A stretch of DNA of 8,721 nt from an uncultured Collinsella sp. (GTDB taxonomy: Bacteria > Actinomycetota > Coriobacteriia > Coriobacteriales > Coriobacteriaceae), in contig URWZ01000055.1 of assembly GCA_900551625.1 (NCBI GenBank), positions 1 to 8,721 on the forward strand, in the 5' to 3' direction. The notes below the pieces were generated by a model. The model was not told the origin of the DNA, did no database searches, and saw only the letters and a program-made list of their open reading frames with translations. Position numbers and translations under genes: made by a program. Below are positions 1-6,875 of this stretch, piece by piece. Position 1 is the first letter of the stretch, and each line of letters opens with the position of its first letter.

Positions 1-22
1 CCAAGTTTTGGGGTGCAGTTCA
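1..22. mobile_element. Probable terminal inverted repeat of an IS3/IS150-type insertion sequence (body outside window)
   Basis: Read on the minus strand, this stretch begins TGAACTGCACCCC and continues AAAACTTGG. It closely resembles the ends of IS150-group IS3 elements (IS150 itself begins TGTACTGCACCC, from memory). In that family the TGxACTG end is the outer tip, so the tip would be at about base 22 and the element would extend left, out of the window. The bases after 22 (cgt) would be the start of any target duplication. No transposase sequence is present here, so the call rests on the end motif alone. Confidence 0.5.
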
Positions 23-51
23 CGTAGTGCGCAGCGGGGGTTCTTTCATGT

Positions 52-85
52 CCGAGGACGCGCCGGAAAGGAAGGTCGCCCTCGG
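52..85 (-). terminator. Weak hairpin downstream of ilvE, possible terminator
   Basis: Bases 52-60 (ccgaggacg) pair with 77-85 (cgccctcgg) over nine positions with one A-C mismatch. This is the only evident hairpin between the ilvE stop and the presumed IS end. No T-run follows it on the minus strand, so it is not a convincing intrinsic terminator. I see nothing else in bases 23-104. Confidence 0.2.
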
Positions 86-104
86 GCCGGACATACAAGA
101 CAGC

Positions 105-1157
105 TTACGCGACGGTGTAAACCCAGTTGTGCTTATCCTCAACAGCACCAGACTGGATGCCCGTCAGAGTCTCGCGGAGCTTCTTCATCACAGGACCGAT
201 CTCGGTGTAGCCAGCCGGGAAGGTCACAGTCTCGTCGGCACCGTAGACCTTGTTGTCAATCTCGCCGACCGGGGAGATAACGGCAGCGGTGCCGCACAGA
301 CCGCACTCAACAAAGGTGCCGGCCTTGACCTCGGCCCACTCGACGGGTCGCTGATCGACGGTCATGCCCAGGTCCTCAGCGACCTGAACGAGCGAACGGC
401 GGGTGATGGAGGGCAGGATGGAGTCGGTGTGCGACTGCGGGACGACAAGCGTGCCGTCCTCCTTCACGAACAGGACGTTGGCGCCACCGGTCTCCTCGAC
501 ATAGGTGCGGGACTCGGAGTCGAGATACAGGTTCTCGGCATAGCCCTCGCGGTGAGCCTCCATCGTGGGCTTAAGGGACATGGCGTAGTTGAGGCCGGCC
601 TTGATGTTGCCGGTGCCGTGCGGTGCGGCGCGGTCGTACTCGGAAACGCGCAGCTTGACAGGCTTGAGGCCACCCTTAAAGTACGGACCGACCGGGGTCA
701 CGAGAATGCGGAACGTGTACTCAGGAGCGGGAGCCACGCCGATCACGTCACCGGAGCCGATCATAAACGGACGCACATACAGAGTTGCGCCAGAGCCGAA
801 GGGCGGAACCCATGCGGCGTTGGCAGAGACGACCTGCTTGACGGCCTCAACGAACTTGTCCTTGGGGAACGGGGGCATCTCGAGGCGCTGGGCGGAGTTA
901 TACATGCGCTCGGCGTTCATGTCGGGACGGAAGCAGACAATGCTGCCGTCCTCGGCGGTGTAGGCCTTCAGGCCCTCAAAGACCTCCTGACAGTAGTGGA
1001 AGATGCCGCCGCACTCGGAGACATGCAGGGTGTGGTCGGTGGTCAGGCTGCCCTCGTCCCACTCGCCGTCCTTCCAATGAGCCTCGTAGCTGTAATCGGT
1101 CTTCATGTAGCCAAAGCCGAGGCTACCCCAATCGATATCCTTCTTCTCGACAGTCAT
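105..1157 (-). CDS. ilvE: Branched-chain amino acid aminotransferase (class IV PLP enzyme)
   Basis: Cytoplasmic PLP enzyme that reversibly transfers the amino group between glutamate and the keto acids of leucine, isoleucine and valine, the last step of their synthesis. The 350-residue protein has the usual length and the eukaryote-like BCAT pattern: EVFEGLKAY at 58-66, FRPDMNAERM at 76-85, the PLP lysine K186 in GNIKAGLNY, EETGGANVLFV at 221-231, SILPSITRRSL at 246-256 and CGTAAVISPVGEI at 288-300. The ATG at 1157 is chosen because TAAGGAG lies just upstream (about 1164-1170) and the family's N-terminal homology begins there. The frame stays open upstream to an ATG at 1343, but that extension is Arg/Ser/Pro-rich and unlike the family. 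The gene appears to be transcribed alone: a terminator closes the upstream DedA gene. The family assignment is very secure. The symbol follows usual bacterial naming. Confidence 0.95.
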   Translation of the reverse strand: MTVEKKDIDWGSLGFGYMKTDYSYEAHWKDGEWDEGSLTTDHTLHVSECGGIFHYCQEVFEGLKAYTAEDGSIVCFRPDMNAERMYNSAQRLEMPPFPKDKFVEAVKQVVSANAAWVPPFGSGATLYVRPFMIGSGDVIGVAPAPEYTFRILVTPVGPYFKGGLKPVKLRVSEYDRAAPHGTGNIKAGLNYAMSLKPTMEAHREGYAENLYLDSESRTYVEETGGANVLFVKEDGTLVVPQSHTDSILPSITRRSLVQVAEDLGMTVDQRPVEWAEVKAGTFVECGLCGTAAVISPVGEIDNKVYGADETVTFPAGYTEIGPVMKKLRETLTGIQSGAVEDKHNWVYTVA

Positions 1158-1311
1158 ATGTCGCTCCTTACATACACGGTTGCATACTCGCGAACCCGCA
1201 CGCAAGGACCGAAGCCGGCCGCGTCGCAACGTCGCATACCCGGAAGCGTAGAGCCGGGCAGGACACGCGGGCAGCATCGAAGCCGATGGCACGTCGATTC
1301 GCATGCAGGTG

Positions 1312-1340
1312 ATTGTACTCCCCGCACGCCTTGGATAAAA
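1312..1340 (-). promoter_or_regulatory. Candidate ilvE promoter
   Basis: On the minus strand TACAAT (1317-1312) matches five of six -10 positions. A poor -35 hexamer, TTTTAT (1340-1335), lies 17 nt upstream. Transcription would begin near 1305 and leave a leader of about 150 nt. The AT-rich stretch 1325-1390 stands out from the GC-rich surroundings and also holds alternatives, for example TTTACT with TTTATC 17 nt apart. A 5-6-5 inverted repeat (CTTTA/TAAAG) sits at 1348-1363. I see no T-box or attenuator structure in the leader. Confidence 0.3.
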
Positions 1341-1380
1341 CATTTTTCTTTAACTAAGTAAAGTATTTTCATTTGCCTTC

Positions 1381-1419
1381 AACACAAAAGGCCCGCCATC
1401 GAATCCGATGACGGGCCTT
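1381..1419 (-). terminator. Intrinsic terminator of the DedA gene
   Basis: Bases 1388-1401 pair with 1406-1419 over 14 positions (one G-T wobble) with a 4-nt loop, aatc. On the minus strand the stem is followed by TTTTGTGTT, a U-rich tail. It lies 29 nt after the DedA stop codon and separates that gene from ilvE. Confidence 0.85.
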
Positions 1420-1447
1420 GGAATTAACGTCCGAAAACAAACTCGGA

Positions 1448-2095
1448 CTAGGCGTTCTTTTTACCGAGCTTAGCCTTAACCAGGCCGACCACGGTCGGGA
1501 TGATCGACACGGCGACGATGCCGATAATCAGCAGCTCAAAGTGCTCCTGCACAAACGGAATGCCACCAAAGAAGTAACCCAGCAGCGTAAAGACCGTTGA
1601 CCAGGTAATTCCACCCAGCACGTTAAAGATGACAAAGTTGCGCCAGTGCATGCCGCCCATGCCGGCGATAAAAGGCACAAAGGTGCGGATGAACGGGAAG
1701 AAGCGACCGAGGAAGATGGCCAGATGGCCCCACTTATCCAGGAAATCCTCGGACTTTTTGATGCGCTCGGGCGTCATGGCCTTTACCTTGCCCGAGGCGA
1801 TGATCTTGCGGCCAAAGAAGTGGCCGATCATAAAGTTGCACTGATCGCCCAAGATGGCTGCGGCCCATGCGGTGGCCAGAAGCGCCACGATGTTAAAGCC
1901 GCCGTTATGGGCAAAGAAGCCCGAGGCAAACAGCAGCGAATCGCCGGGAAGGAACGGGAAGAACACCACGCCCGTCTCGATAAAGATGATTAGGAACACG
2001 CAGCCGTAGGCCATAAGCGGGCCGGCGGCGATCCAGCTGGCGATCGCGGTGCGCGGGTCCTTAAGCAGCTCGGCGATAAAATTGATGAAACCCAT
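1448..2095 (-). CDS. DedA-family (SNARE-associated/VTT domain) inner-membrane protein
   Basis: Integral membrane protein of 215 residues. DedA proteins are linked to recycling of the carrier lipid undecaprenyl phosphate, membrane homeostasis and proton-coupled transport. Which of these applies here cannot be read from sequence. The hallmarks are present: [20 protein letters not shown] around 38-57, and [17 protein letters not shown] around 130-146. E40, D52, R131 and R137 line up with the acidic and arginine residues known to be essential in E. coli YqjA/YghB. Hydrophobic segments lie near 24-45, 66-86, 125-145, 153-178 and 187-205, and the C-terminus is short and basic (KAKLGKKNA). The ATG at 2095 follows GAGAGG about 9 nt upstream. 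An in-frame upstream start at 2134 would add 13 residues without a ribosome binding site. The gene is divergent from cysE and has its own terminator. Confidence 0.92.
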   Translation of the reverse strand: MGFINFIAELLKDPRTAIASWIAAGPLMAYGCVFLIIFIETGVVFFPFLPGDSLLFASGFFAHNGGFNIVALLATAWAAAILGDQCNFMIGHFFGRKIIASGKVKAMTPERIKKSEDFLDKWGHLAIFLGRFFPFIRTFVPFIAGMGGMHWRNFVIFNVLGGITWSTVFTLLGYFFGGIPFVQEHFELLIIGIVAVSIIPTVVGLVKAKLGKKNA

Positions 2096-2141
2096 GAAGC
2101 AAAACCTCTCAGTTGTGGGCGCGGACACGTCCAAGTTGACC

Positions 2142-2172
2142 AGTATACGGTTGCGGCGCGGGCGCGGGCCAA
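2142..2172 (-). promoter_or_regulatory. Candidate promoter of the DedA gene
   Basis: On the minus strand TATACT (2147-2142) is a good -10 hexamer. TTGGCC (2172-2167) lies upstream with a long 19-nt spacer of pure GC-rich sequence. Transcription would start about 40 nt before the coding start. The -35 is weak and its spacing not ideal, so this is tentative. Confidence 0.3.
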
Positions 2173-2215
2173 ACCCCTCAAAAGTCTTACTTCATTACCA
2201 GCAAGTTTGCATAAC

Positions 2216-2227
2216 TGACACTTGTCA
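2216..2227. promoter_or_regulatory. Perfect 5-2-5 palindrome in the DedA/cysE divergent region
   Basis: TGACA-CT-TGTCA is an exact inverted repeat with a 2-nt centre. It lies upstream of the proposed cysE promoter and also upstream of the proposed DedA promoter. It is a plausible regulator binding site, but no protein can be named and short palindromes arise by chance. Confidence 0.3.
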
Positions 2228-2249
2228 CCCAAAGCCGCCAAGATTGTCC

Positions 2250-2277
2250 TTCCTAATCCCTAGCGAATCGCTATACT
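2250..2277 (+). promoter_or_regulatory. Candidate cysE promoter with overlapping 6-1-6 palindrome
   Basis: TATACT (2272-2277) is a good -10 hexamer with TTCCTA (2250-2255) 16 nt upstream as a weak -35. An alternative TTGTCC (2244-2249) would need a 22-nt spacer. A perfect inverted repeat, TAGCGA-A-TCGCTA (2261-2273), occupies the spacer and runs into the -10. That position suits a repressor or a spacer-twisting activator. Transcription would start near 2284, about 35 nt before the GTG start. Confidence 0.4.
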
Positions 2278-2318
2278 TTAGTGAATCGCATTGCCATGGC
2301 GCTAAGGGAGGGCGGCCA

Positions 2319-3023
2319 GTGAGCTTTATCAATACCATTCGCGAGGACATCAAGACCGTCCAGGCGCAGGACCCCGCCGCGCAAAACGGTCTGGTCATCT
2401 TCCTTTCCTATCCTGGTCTGCACGCCAAGTGGAACCACGTGCCCGAGCACTGGCTCTGGAAACACGGCCATCGCTCACTCGCCCGTGTGCTCTCGCAAAT
2501 CACCCGCCATATCACCGGCGTCGAGATTCATCCCGCCGCGCAGATCGGCAAGCACTTCTTTATCGACCACGCCATGGGCGTCGTTATTGGCGAGACTGCC
2601 ATCGTGGGTGATAACTGTGTGCTCTACCAGGGCGTCACGCTCGGCGGCACCGGCAACGAGACCGGCAAGCGCCACCCCACCCTGGGCAACAATGTCACGG
2701 TGGGCACGGGCGCCAAGGTGCTTGGCAACATCCACATCGGCAACAACGTCAAAATCGGCGGCAACTCGGTCGTCGTCAAGGACGTGCCCGACAACTGCAC
2801 CGTCGTGGGCGTGCCCGGGCGCATCATCAAGCGCAACGGCTGCCGCGTGTTCGAGGAGAGCTTCGACGCCAAGCAGCATCGCGAGTACATGCCCGACGAT
2901 GCCGCCGAGCAGAGCGCCCTCAACCGTCAGGGCATCACCGAAAACGCCCGTCGCGTCAAGGAACTCGAGCAAGAGGTGGCCGAGCTCAAAGCCCTCGTCG
3001 CCAAGCTCGTGGACGAGCGCTAG
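2319..3023 (+). CDS. cysE: Serine O-acetyltransferase
   Basis: Cytoplasmic enzyme that acetylates L-serine with acetyl-CoA to O-acetylserine, the committed step of cysteine synthesis. The 234-residue protein has a short helical N-terminal part (1-66) and a left-handed parallel beta-helix of hexapeptide repeats (about 67-170). It carries [11 protein letters not shown] (67-77), [12 protein letters not shown] (82-93), TLGGTG (107-112) and [12 protein letters not shown] (141-152). E69 and H84 sit at the positions of the catalytic Asp143/His158 pair of E. coli CysE. The last 25 residues form a heptad-like Leu/Val coiled coil ([18 protein letters not shown]). The C-terminus ends VDER, without the terminal Ile that docks into cysteine synthase, so complex formation by that route is doubtful. 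The GTG start at 2319 is chosen for the AAGGGAGG at 2304-2311, 7 nt upstream, and because the N-terminus [11 protein letters not shown] fits the family. No cysK is in the window. Confidence 0.95.
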   Translation: MSFINTIREDIKTVQAQDPAAQNGLVIFLSYPGLHAKWNHVPEHWLWKHGHRSLARVLSQITRHITGVEIHPAAQIGKHFFIDHAMGVVIGETAIVGDNCVLYQGVTLGGTGNETGKRHPTLGNNVTVGTGAKVLGNIHIGNNVKIGGNSVVVKDVPDNCTVVGVPGRIIKRNGCRVFEESFDAKQHREYMPDDAAEQSALNRQGITENARRVKELEQEVAELKALVAKLVDER

Positions 3024-3060
3024 AAGCGGACGGCCACCGACAACATTGACGCCAACACAA

Positions 3061-3100
3061 AAGGCGCGCCAGGGAATTCGCCCCCGGCGCGCCTTCTTTT
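3061..3100. terminator. Bidirectional intrinsic terminator between cysE and the ABC operon
   Basis: aaggcgcgcc (3061-3070) pairs perfectly with ggcgcgcctt (3086-3095), with further G/C pairing possible inside. On the plus strand the tail is CTTTT after the stem, which serves cysE. On the minus strand the stem is followed by TTTTGTGTT, which can serve the convergent ABC operon. Confidence 0.85.
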
Positions 3101-3104
3101 CGAT

Positions 3105-3132
3105 GTGACATGCGGGACTGCCCCTTTGTCAC
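3105..3132. repeat. REP-like hairpin directly after the ABC operon stop codon
   Basis: GTGACA (3105-3110) and TGTCAC (3127-3132) form a perfect 6-bp outer stem. Inside it GGG (3114-3116) can pair with CCC (3121-3123). On the minus strand it reads GTGACAAAGGGGCAGTCCC and ends one base after the operon's TAA. This GTGACAAAGGG...GTCCC form resembles widely dispersed REP-type palindromes of gut bacteria (from memory). It may protect the mRNA 3' end or help termination. Confidence 0.45.
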
Positions 3133-3133
3133 C

Positions 3134-5137
3134 TTATGCGAACTGGCTTAGGTAGAGGTCGGCATAAGCGCCCTCGGCAGCCAGCAGTTCCTCGTGCGTG
3201 CCCTGCTCGATAATATTGCCGTGATCCATGACCAGGATGAGGTCGGCATCGACGATCGTCGACAGACGGTGCGCGATCACAAAGCTCGTGCGTCCGCGCA
3301 TGAGCGCATCCATGGCACGGCCGATGGCGAGCTCGGTGCGCGTGTCCACGCTCGACGTCGCCTCGTCCAGGATGAGGATCGCCGGGTTGTTGAGCAGCAC
3401 GCGCGCGATGGTCAGCAGCTGACGTTGGCCCTGGCTGATGCTCTCGGCATCGTTAGCCACACGCGTGTCGTAGCCCTGCGGCATGGTGCGCACAAAGAAG
3501 TCGACCTGAGCGGCACGTGCAGCCGCGACAATCTCCTCGCGCGTCGCCTCGGGACAGCCATAGGCGATGTTCTCGGCAATGGTGCCATCGAACAGCCAGG
3601 CGTCCTGCAACACCATGCCAAACTGCTGGCGCAGCTCGCCGCGATCCATGCGGCTCGTATCCACACCGTCGAGGGTAATGCGGCCACCGTCGATCTCGTA
3701 GAAGCGCATGAGCAGATTGATGAGCGTGGTCTTACCCGCACCCGTGGTCCCCACCACTGCGATCTTCTGACCCGGCTCGGCGGTAAACGACACGTCGCGC
3801 ATAAGCGGCTTGTCGGGCGAATATCCAAAGCGCACGTGCTCAAAAGCGACACGGCCCTCCACCTTGCCCGGCAGCTTGGCGGCGGCCGCTGGCAACGGAT
3901 CGGCTTCCATCTCGGACTCGTCGAGCAGGTCGAACACGCGCTCGGCGCTCGCCAGCGCGCTCTGCAACGAGTTAAAGGTAAACGACAGCTGCGTCATGGG
4001 CTCGGACGCCTCGTAGATAAACTGGAAGAACGCCTGGAACACGCCGACGGTCATATGCCCGGCAACCAACATGCTGCAGCCCACCAGCGCGATCACGATC
4101 TGCGCCAAGCGGCCGATAAAGCGCACCGCGGGACCGACGGCGTTAATCATAAAGTCGGCCTTGGTGCTCACGCGCGCCAGCTCCCTCGAAGCCTCGTGCA
4201 CCTCGGCAGAGCTCTGGTGCTCGCGGTTAAACGCACGGATTACCAGACGGCCCGAGTAGCCTTCCTCGACCGCGCTCGTAATCTTGGACACCCACTCCTG
4301 GCGCTCGCCCGTCACATCGTGCGTGCGGCGCGAAACGACCTTCGTCACCAGCAGCGAAAGCGCCGTAAAGAACAAAAAGACCAGCGTGAGCGGCACGCTA
4401 AACACGAACATCACGCTCACGGCGCCCACCACGGTACCGATCGACACCAGAAGCTGTAGCAAGCCGCGCTGCATGCTCTCGGACATCTTGTCCAAGTCGT
4501 TGGTCGCACGGCTGACGACCTCGCCGGGACGATGCGCGTCAAAGTAGGCAAGCGGCAGGCGGTTGAGCTTTTGTGCGATGCGGTTGCGCAGGCGCAGGTT
4601 GAGGCGCTCGGCAACGCTCGACATCAAAAAGCTCTGGAGTGCGTAGAACGAGGCGGCGGCGGTCCAGATCATAAAGTAGATGAAGATGGTCCTGCCGCAG
4701 TTCTCCCAGGTAATGCTAAAGGTAGTGTTGTTGGCAAACGCCAGCTTCATGTGTCCCCACAGCTCATCGATCACGCGGGCGCTGTAAGCCGGCGCCGCGG
4801 TGTTAAAGATGACATAGAACACGATGCTCGCGAACACGATATAGAAGCGCCAATGGTCGCCGGCGGCCTCGCTCCACAGGCGGCGCACCGTCGCCCAGGT
4901 GTCGCGGGGCGTCTCGTCCTCGTCCCCGTCATCAACGTCGCGCATGCGCTCCGCCTCGGCGCGGGCGCGCTCGTCCTCGGCGCGCTCGTTTTCCTCGTAG
5001 AGTGCCTGGCGGCGAGCCTCGCGCTCCGCCGCCGCCTTGGTGGCTTCGTCCAGGTCGGGCGCGACGCCCGTCTCCTCGACTGTCTCTGCAACCGCGGCGT
5101 CATCGGCGATACCCTGCTTCTTGAGCTCCTCGGTCAT
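3134..5137 (-). CDS. Heterodimeric ABC exporter half, catalytically competent ATPase site, charged N-terminal extension
   Basis: Membrane exporter subunit of 667 residues: a six-helix transmembrane domain (about 95-380) followed by a nucleotide-binding domain. The ATPase motifs are Walker A GTTGAGKTT at 463-471, Q-loop Q511, Walker B LILDE with D591 and catalytic E592, and switch histidine H623 in IAHRLST. The signature is degenerate, ISQGQ (567-571) in place of LSGGQ. Residues 1 to about 80 are an unusual hydrophilic Glu/Arg/Ala-rich extension, probably helical and cytoplasmic, which makes the protein longer than the typical 570-600. The ATG at 5137 follows GGGAGGT with 8 nt spacing; a GTG at 5146 overlaps that ribosome binding site and is less likely. 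It starts 1 nt after the stop of the partner gene, so the two are co-translated. Substrate unknown: drug, peptide or lipid export is possible. Confidence 0.93.
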   Translation of the reverse strand: MTEELKKQGIADDAAVAETVEETGVAPDLDEATKAAAEREARRQALYEENERAEDERARAEAERMRDVDDGDEDETPRDTWATVRRLWSEAAGDHWRFYIVFASIVFYVIFNTAAPAYSARVIDELWGHMKLAFANNTTFSITWENCGRTIFIYFMIWTAAASFYALQSFLMSSVAERLNLRLRNRIAQKLNRLPLAYFDAHRPGEVVSRATNDLDKMSESMQRGLLQLLVSIGTVVGAVSVMFVFSVPLTLVFLFFTALSLLVTKVVSRRTHDVTGERQEWVSKITSAVEEGYSGRLVIRAFNREHQSSAEVHEASRELARVSTKADFMINAVGPAVRFIGRLAQIVIALVGCSMLVAGHMTVGVFQAFFQFIYEASEPMTQLSFTFNSLQSALASAERVFDLLDESEMEADPLPAAAAKLPGKVEGRVAFEHVRFGYSPDKPLMRDVSFTAEPGQKIAVVGTTGAGKTTLINLLMRFYEIDGGRITLDGVDTSRMDRGELRQQFGMVLQDAWLFDGTIAENIAYGCPEATREEIVAAARAAQVDFFVRTMPQGYDTRVANDAESISQGQRQLLTIARVLLNNPAILILDEATSSVDTRTELAIGRAMDALMRGRTSFVIAHRLSTIVDADLILVMDHGNIIEQGTHEELLAAEGAYADLYLSQFA

Positions 5138-5138
5138 G

Positions 5139-6875
5139 CTACTCACCTCCCTTCATCTGCGATTCCGCGATAGCGCGGTACACCTCGCAGGTTTCCATGA
5201 GCTCGTCGTGCGTGCCTAGGCCCACGATCTCGCCGTCTTTGAGCACCACGATCTGATCGGCATGCAAAATAGTCGAGATGCGCTGGGCGATGATGAGCAC
5301 CGCGGCATCGCGCGTCTCGTCCTGCAGCGCATGGCGCAGGGCGGCATCGGTCTTAAAGTCCAGGGCCGAAAAACTGTCATCGAAGATATATAGATCGGCA
5401 TGCTTCATGAGCGCACGGGCAATGGCCAGGCGCTGACGCTGACCGCCAGAGAAGTTCGTACCGCCCTGGGATACCGGTGTATCGAGCCCCTGCGGCTGAT
5501 CGAGCACAAAGGTGCTCTGGGCAACCTCCAGCGCATGGAGCATGTCAGCCTCGGTCGCGCCTTCGTTGCCAAAGCGCAGGTTGCTTGCAACGGTGCCCGA
5601 GAACAGCCACGCCTTCTGCGGCACATAGGCGATACGCCCGCGGATGTCGTCTTGCGAAAGGTCGCGCAGGTCGACGCCGTTCAGGCGAATGGCGCCCTTC
5701 GTGGCATCGTGGAAGCGAAGCAAGAGCTTGGCCACCGTCGACTTGCCCGAACCCGTCGAGCCTACAATCGCCGTGGTCTGGCCACGGCGGCAGGCAAAAC
5801 TCAGGTTGCACAGGGTGTCCTCGTCGGCATCGTCAAAACGGAACGACATATGGTCGAACACGGCAACCGCATCGGCACCGTCAACAGGCTCCGCCACGCA
5901 CGTATCCAGCGTAGCCTTGCCGTCCACAATGCTCGGCTCGATTTCGAGCACCTGTTGCGCGCGGTTGAGGCACGCCGCAGCGCGCGGAAGCGTCAGAATC
6001 ACCATCTGCGCCATCATCACAAAGAACAGGATCAAGATCGCGTATTCCAACACGGCCGAGATGCTGCCGATTTGCATGGCGTGGACGCCCACGCGGTTGC
6101 CACCCACCCACAGCACCGCCACCTCGGCGATATTCATCAAAAAGAAGCTGGAGCTGTCGAGGCCCACAAACAGGTGGTTGACCTTGATGGCGTTGGCCGC
6201 GTAATCGCTAAACACCTCGTCCAGGCGCTGCTCCTCGTGGCGCTCCTTGTTAAATGCGCGGATGACGCGCACGCCCACGATGTTCTCGCGCAGCACCACG
6301 TTCATGCGGTCGATAAAGCTCTGCAGGCGCATAAAGATCGGCGCGGCGTTAGCCACCGTAAAGACCGCCGCCACCAGCACGATCGCAACCACCACGCCCA
6401 GCAGCGTGCCCATGGCGGGATCGATGAACCAAGCAAAAATGATGCCCGCCACGGCTAAGAACGGCACCGGCAGCACCAGCTGAATCGTCTGAAGGACAGC
6501 TTGCTGAATCACGTTGATGTCGTTGAGCGAGCGTGTGATCATCGAACCCGTGCCAAAGCGCTCAAAGTCGCTGGCGGACAGCTCGAGCGACTTGTCGTAC
6601 ACGGCATTGCGGATATCGCAGGCCACGTTGGCGGCCAGGCGCGCCGAAAGATAGCAGCCCAGCACCGTGCCGCCGCTGGCCATGCCGGTCGCGATAAGCA
6701 TGTACAGGCCGTTACGTAAAATATAGTCGACATCGCCCGTGGTAATACCGGTGTTGACCATGTTCGCCAGCATCGTGGGAACCAACAGCGTACCGACGTT
6801 ATCTATCAGCACCGCAAACAGCGTCACCGCAATCAGACCGCGGTACGGCCTCATAAACCTCATTAAGAGTCGCAT
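5139..6875 (-). CDS. Heterodimeric ABC exporter half, degenerate ATPase site
   Basis: Membrane exporter subunit of 578 residues, the usual length, with transmembrane helices near 14-40, 56-77, 133-150, 154-176, 243-258 and 274-296, then the nucleotide-binding domain. Walker A GSTGSGKST is at 372-380, Q-loop Q420, and an intact signature FSGGQ at 475-479. Two catalytic residues are changed: Walker B reads IFDD, with D500 in place of glutamate, and the switch histidine is Q531 (IAQRIST). The same Asp/Gln substitutions are known in TM287-type halves. Its intact signature completes the partner's working site, while the partner's SQGQ faces this degenerate site. The ATG at 6875 has GAGGGGG about 4 nt upstream and overlaps the regulator gene by 13 nt. 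A second ATG at 6863 makes a TAATG junction with the regulator's stop but lacks a ribosome binding site. Confidence 0.93.
   Translation of the reverse strand: MRLLMRFMRPYRGLIAVTLFAVLIDNVGTLLVPTMLANMVNTGITTGDVDYILRNGLYMLIATGMASGGTVLGCYLSARLAANVACDIRNAVYDKSLELSASDFERFGTGSMITRSLNDINVIQQAVLQTIQLVLPVPFLAVAGIIFAWFIDPAMGTLLGVVVAIVLVAAVFTVANAAPIFMRLQSFIDRMNVVLRENIVGVRVIRAFNKERHEEQRLDEVFSDYAANAIKVNHLFVGLDSSSFFLMNIAEVAVLWVGGNRVGVHAMQIGSISAVLEYAILILFFVMMAQMVILTLPRAAACLNRAQQVLEIEPSIVDGKATLDTCVAEPVDGADAVAVFDHMSFRFDDADEDTLCNLSFACRRGQTTAIVGSTGSGKSTVAKLLLRFHDATKGAIRLNGVDLRDLSQDDIRGRIAYVPQKAWLFSGTVASNLRFGNEGATEADMLHALEVAQSTFVLDQPQGLDTPVSQGGTNFSGGQRQRLAIARALMKHADLYIFDDSFSALDFKTDAALRHALQDETRDAAVLIIAQRISTILHADQIVVLKDGEIVGLGTHDELMETCEVYRAIAESQMKGGE

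Noticed and set aside
1158..1311. Possible T-box or amino-acid attenuator in the ilvE leader
   Set aside because: I found no T-box consensus, no runs of Leu/Ile/Val codons and no terminator hairpin with a T-run between the proposed promoter and the ilvE start.
27..1361. A 444-codon open frame on the plus strand covering ilvE
   Set aside because: It is the antisense shadow of ilvE in GC-rich DNA. It has no ribosome binding site, its composition is repetitive in Gly/Ala/Leu/Asp, and the minus-strand frame matches a known family along its whole length.
2296..2322. Eight-codon frame ATG...TGA (MALREGGQ) overlapping the cysE GTG start
   Set aside because: It has no ribosome binding site of its own and spans the cysE ribosome binding site. 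The overlap is probably incidental, although it could be tested as a coupling peptide.
2475..2972. A 165-codon minus-strand frame within cysE
   Set aside because: Its Asp/Val/Ala/Leu-rich sequence mirrors the hexapeptide repeat codons of cysE; there is no start signal.
3194..4459. A 421-codon open frame on the plus strand inside the ABC gene
   Set aside because: It is an Arg/His-rich antisense shadow of a clear ABC exporter gene, with no family-like motif.
5400..6458. A 352-codon open frame on the plus strand inside the other ABC gene
   Set aside because: Same reason: His/Arg/Ala-rich antisense of a gene with all ABC motifs on the minus strand.
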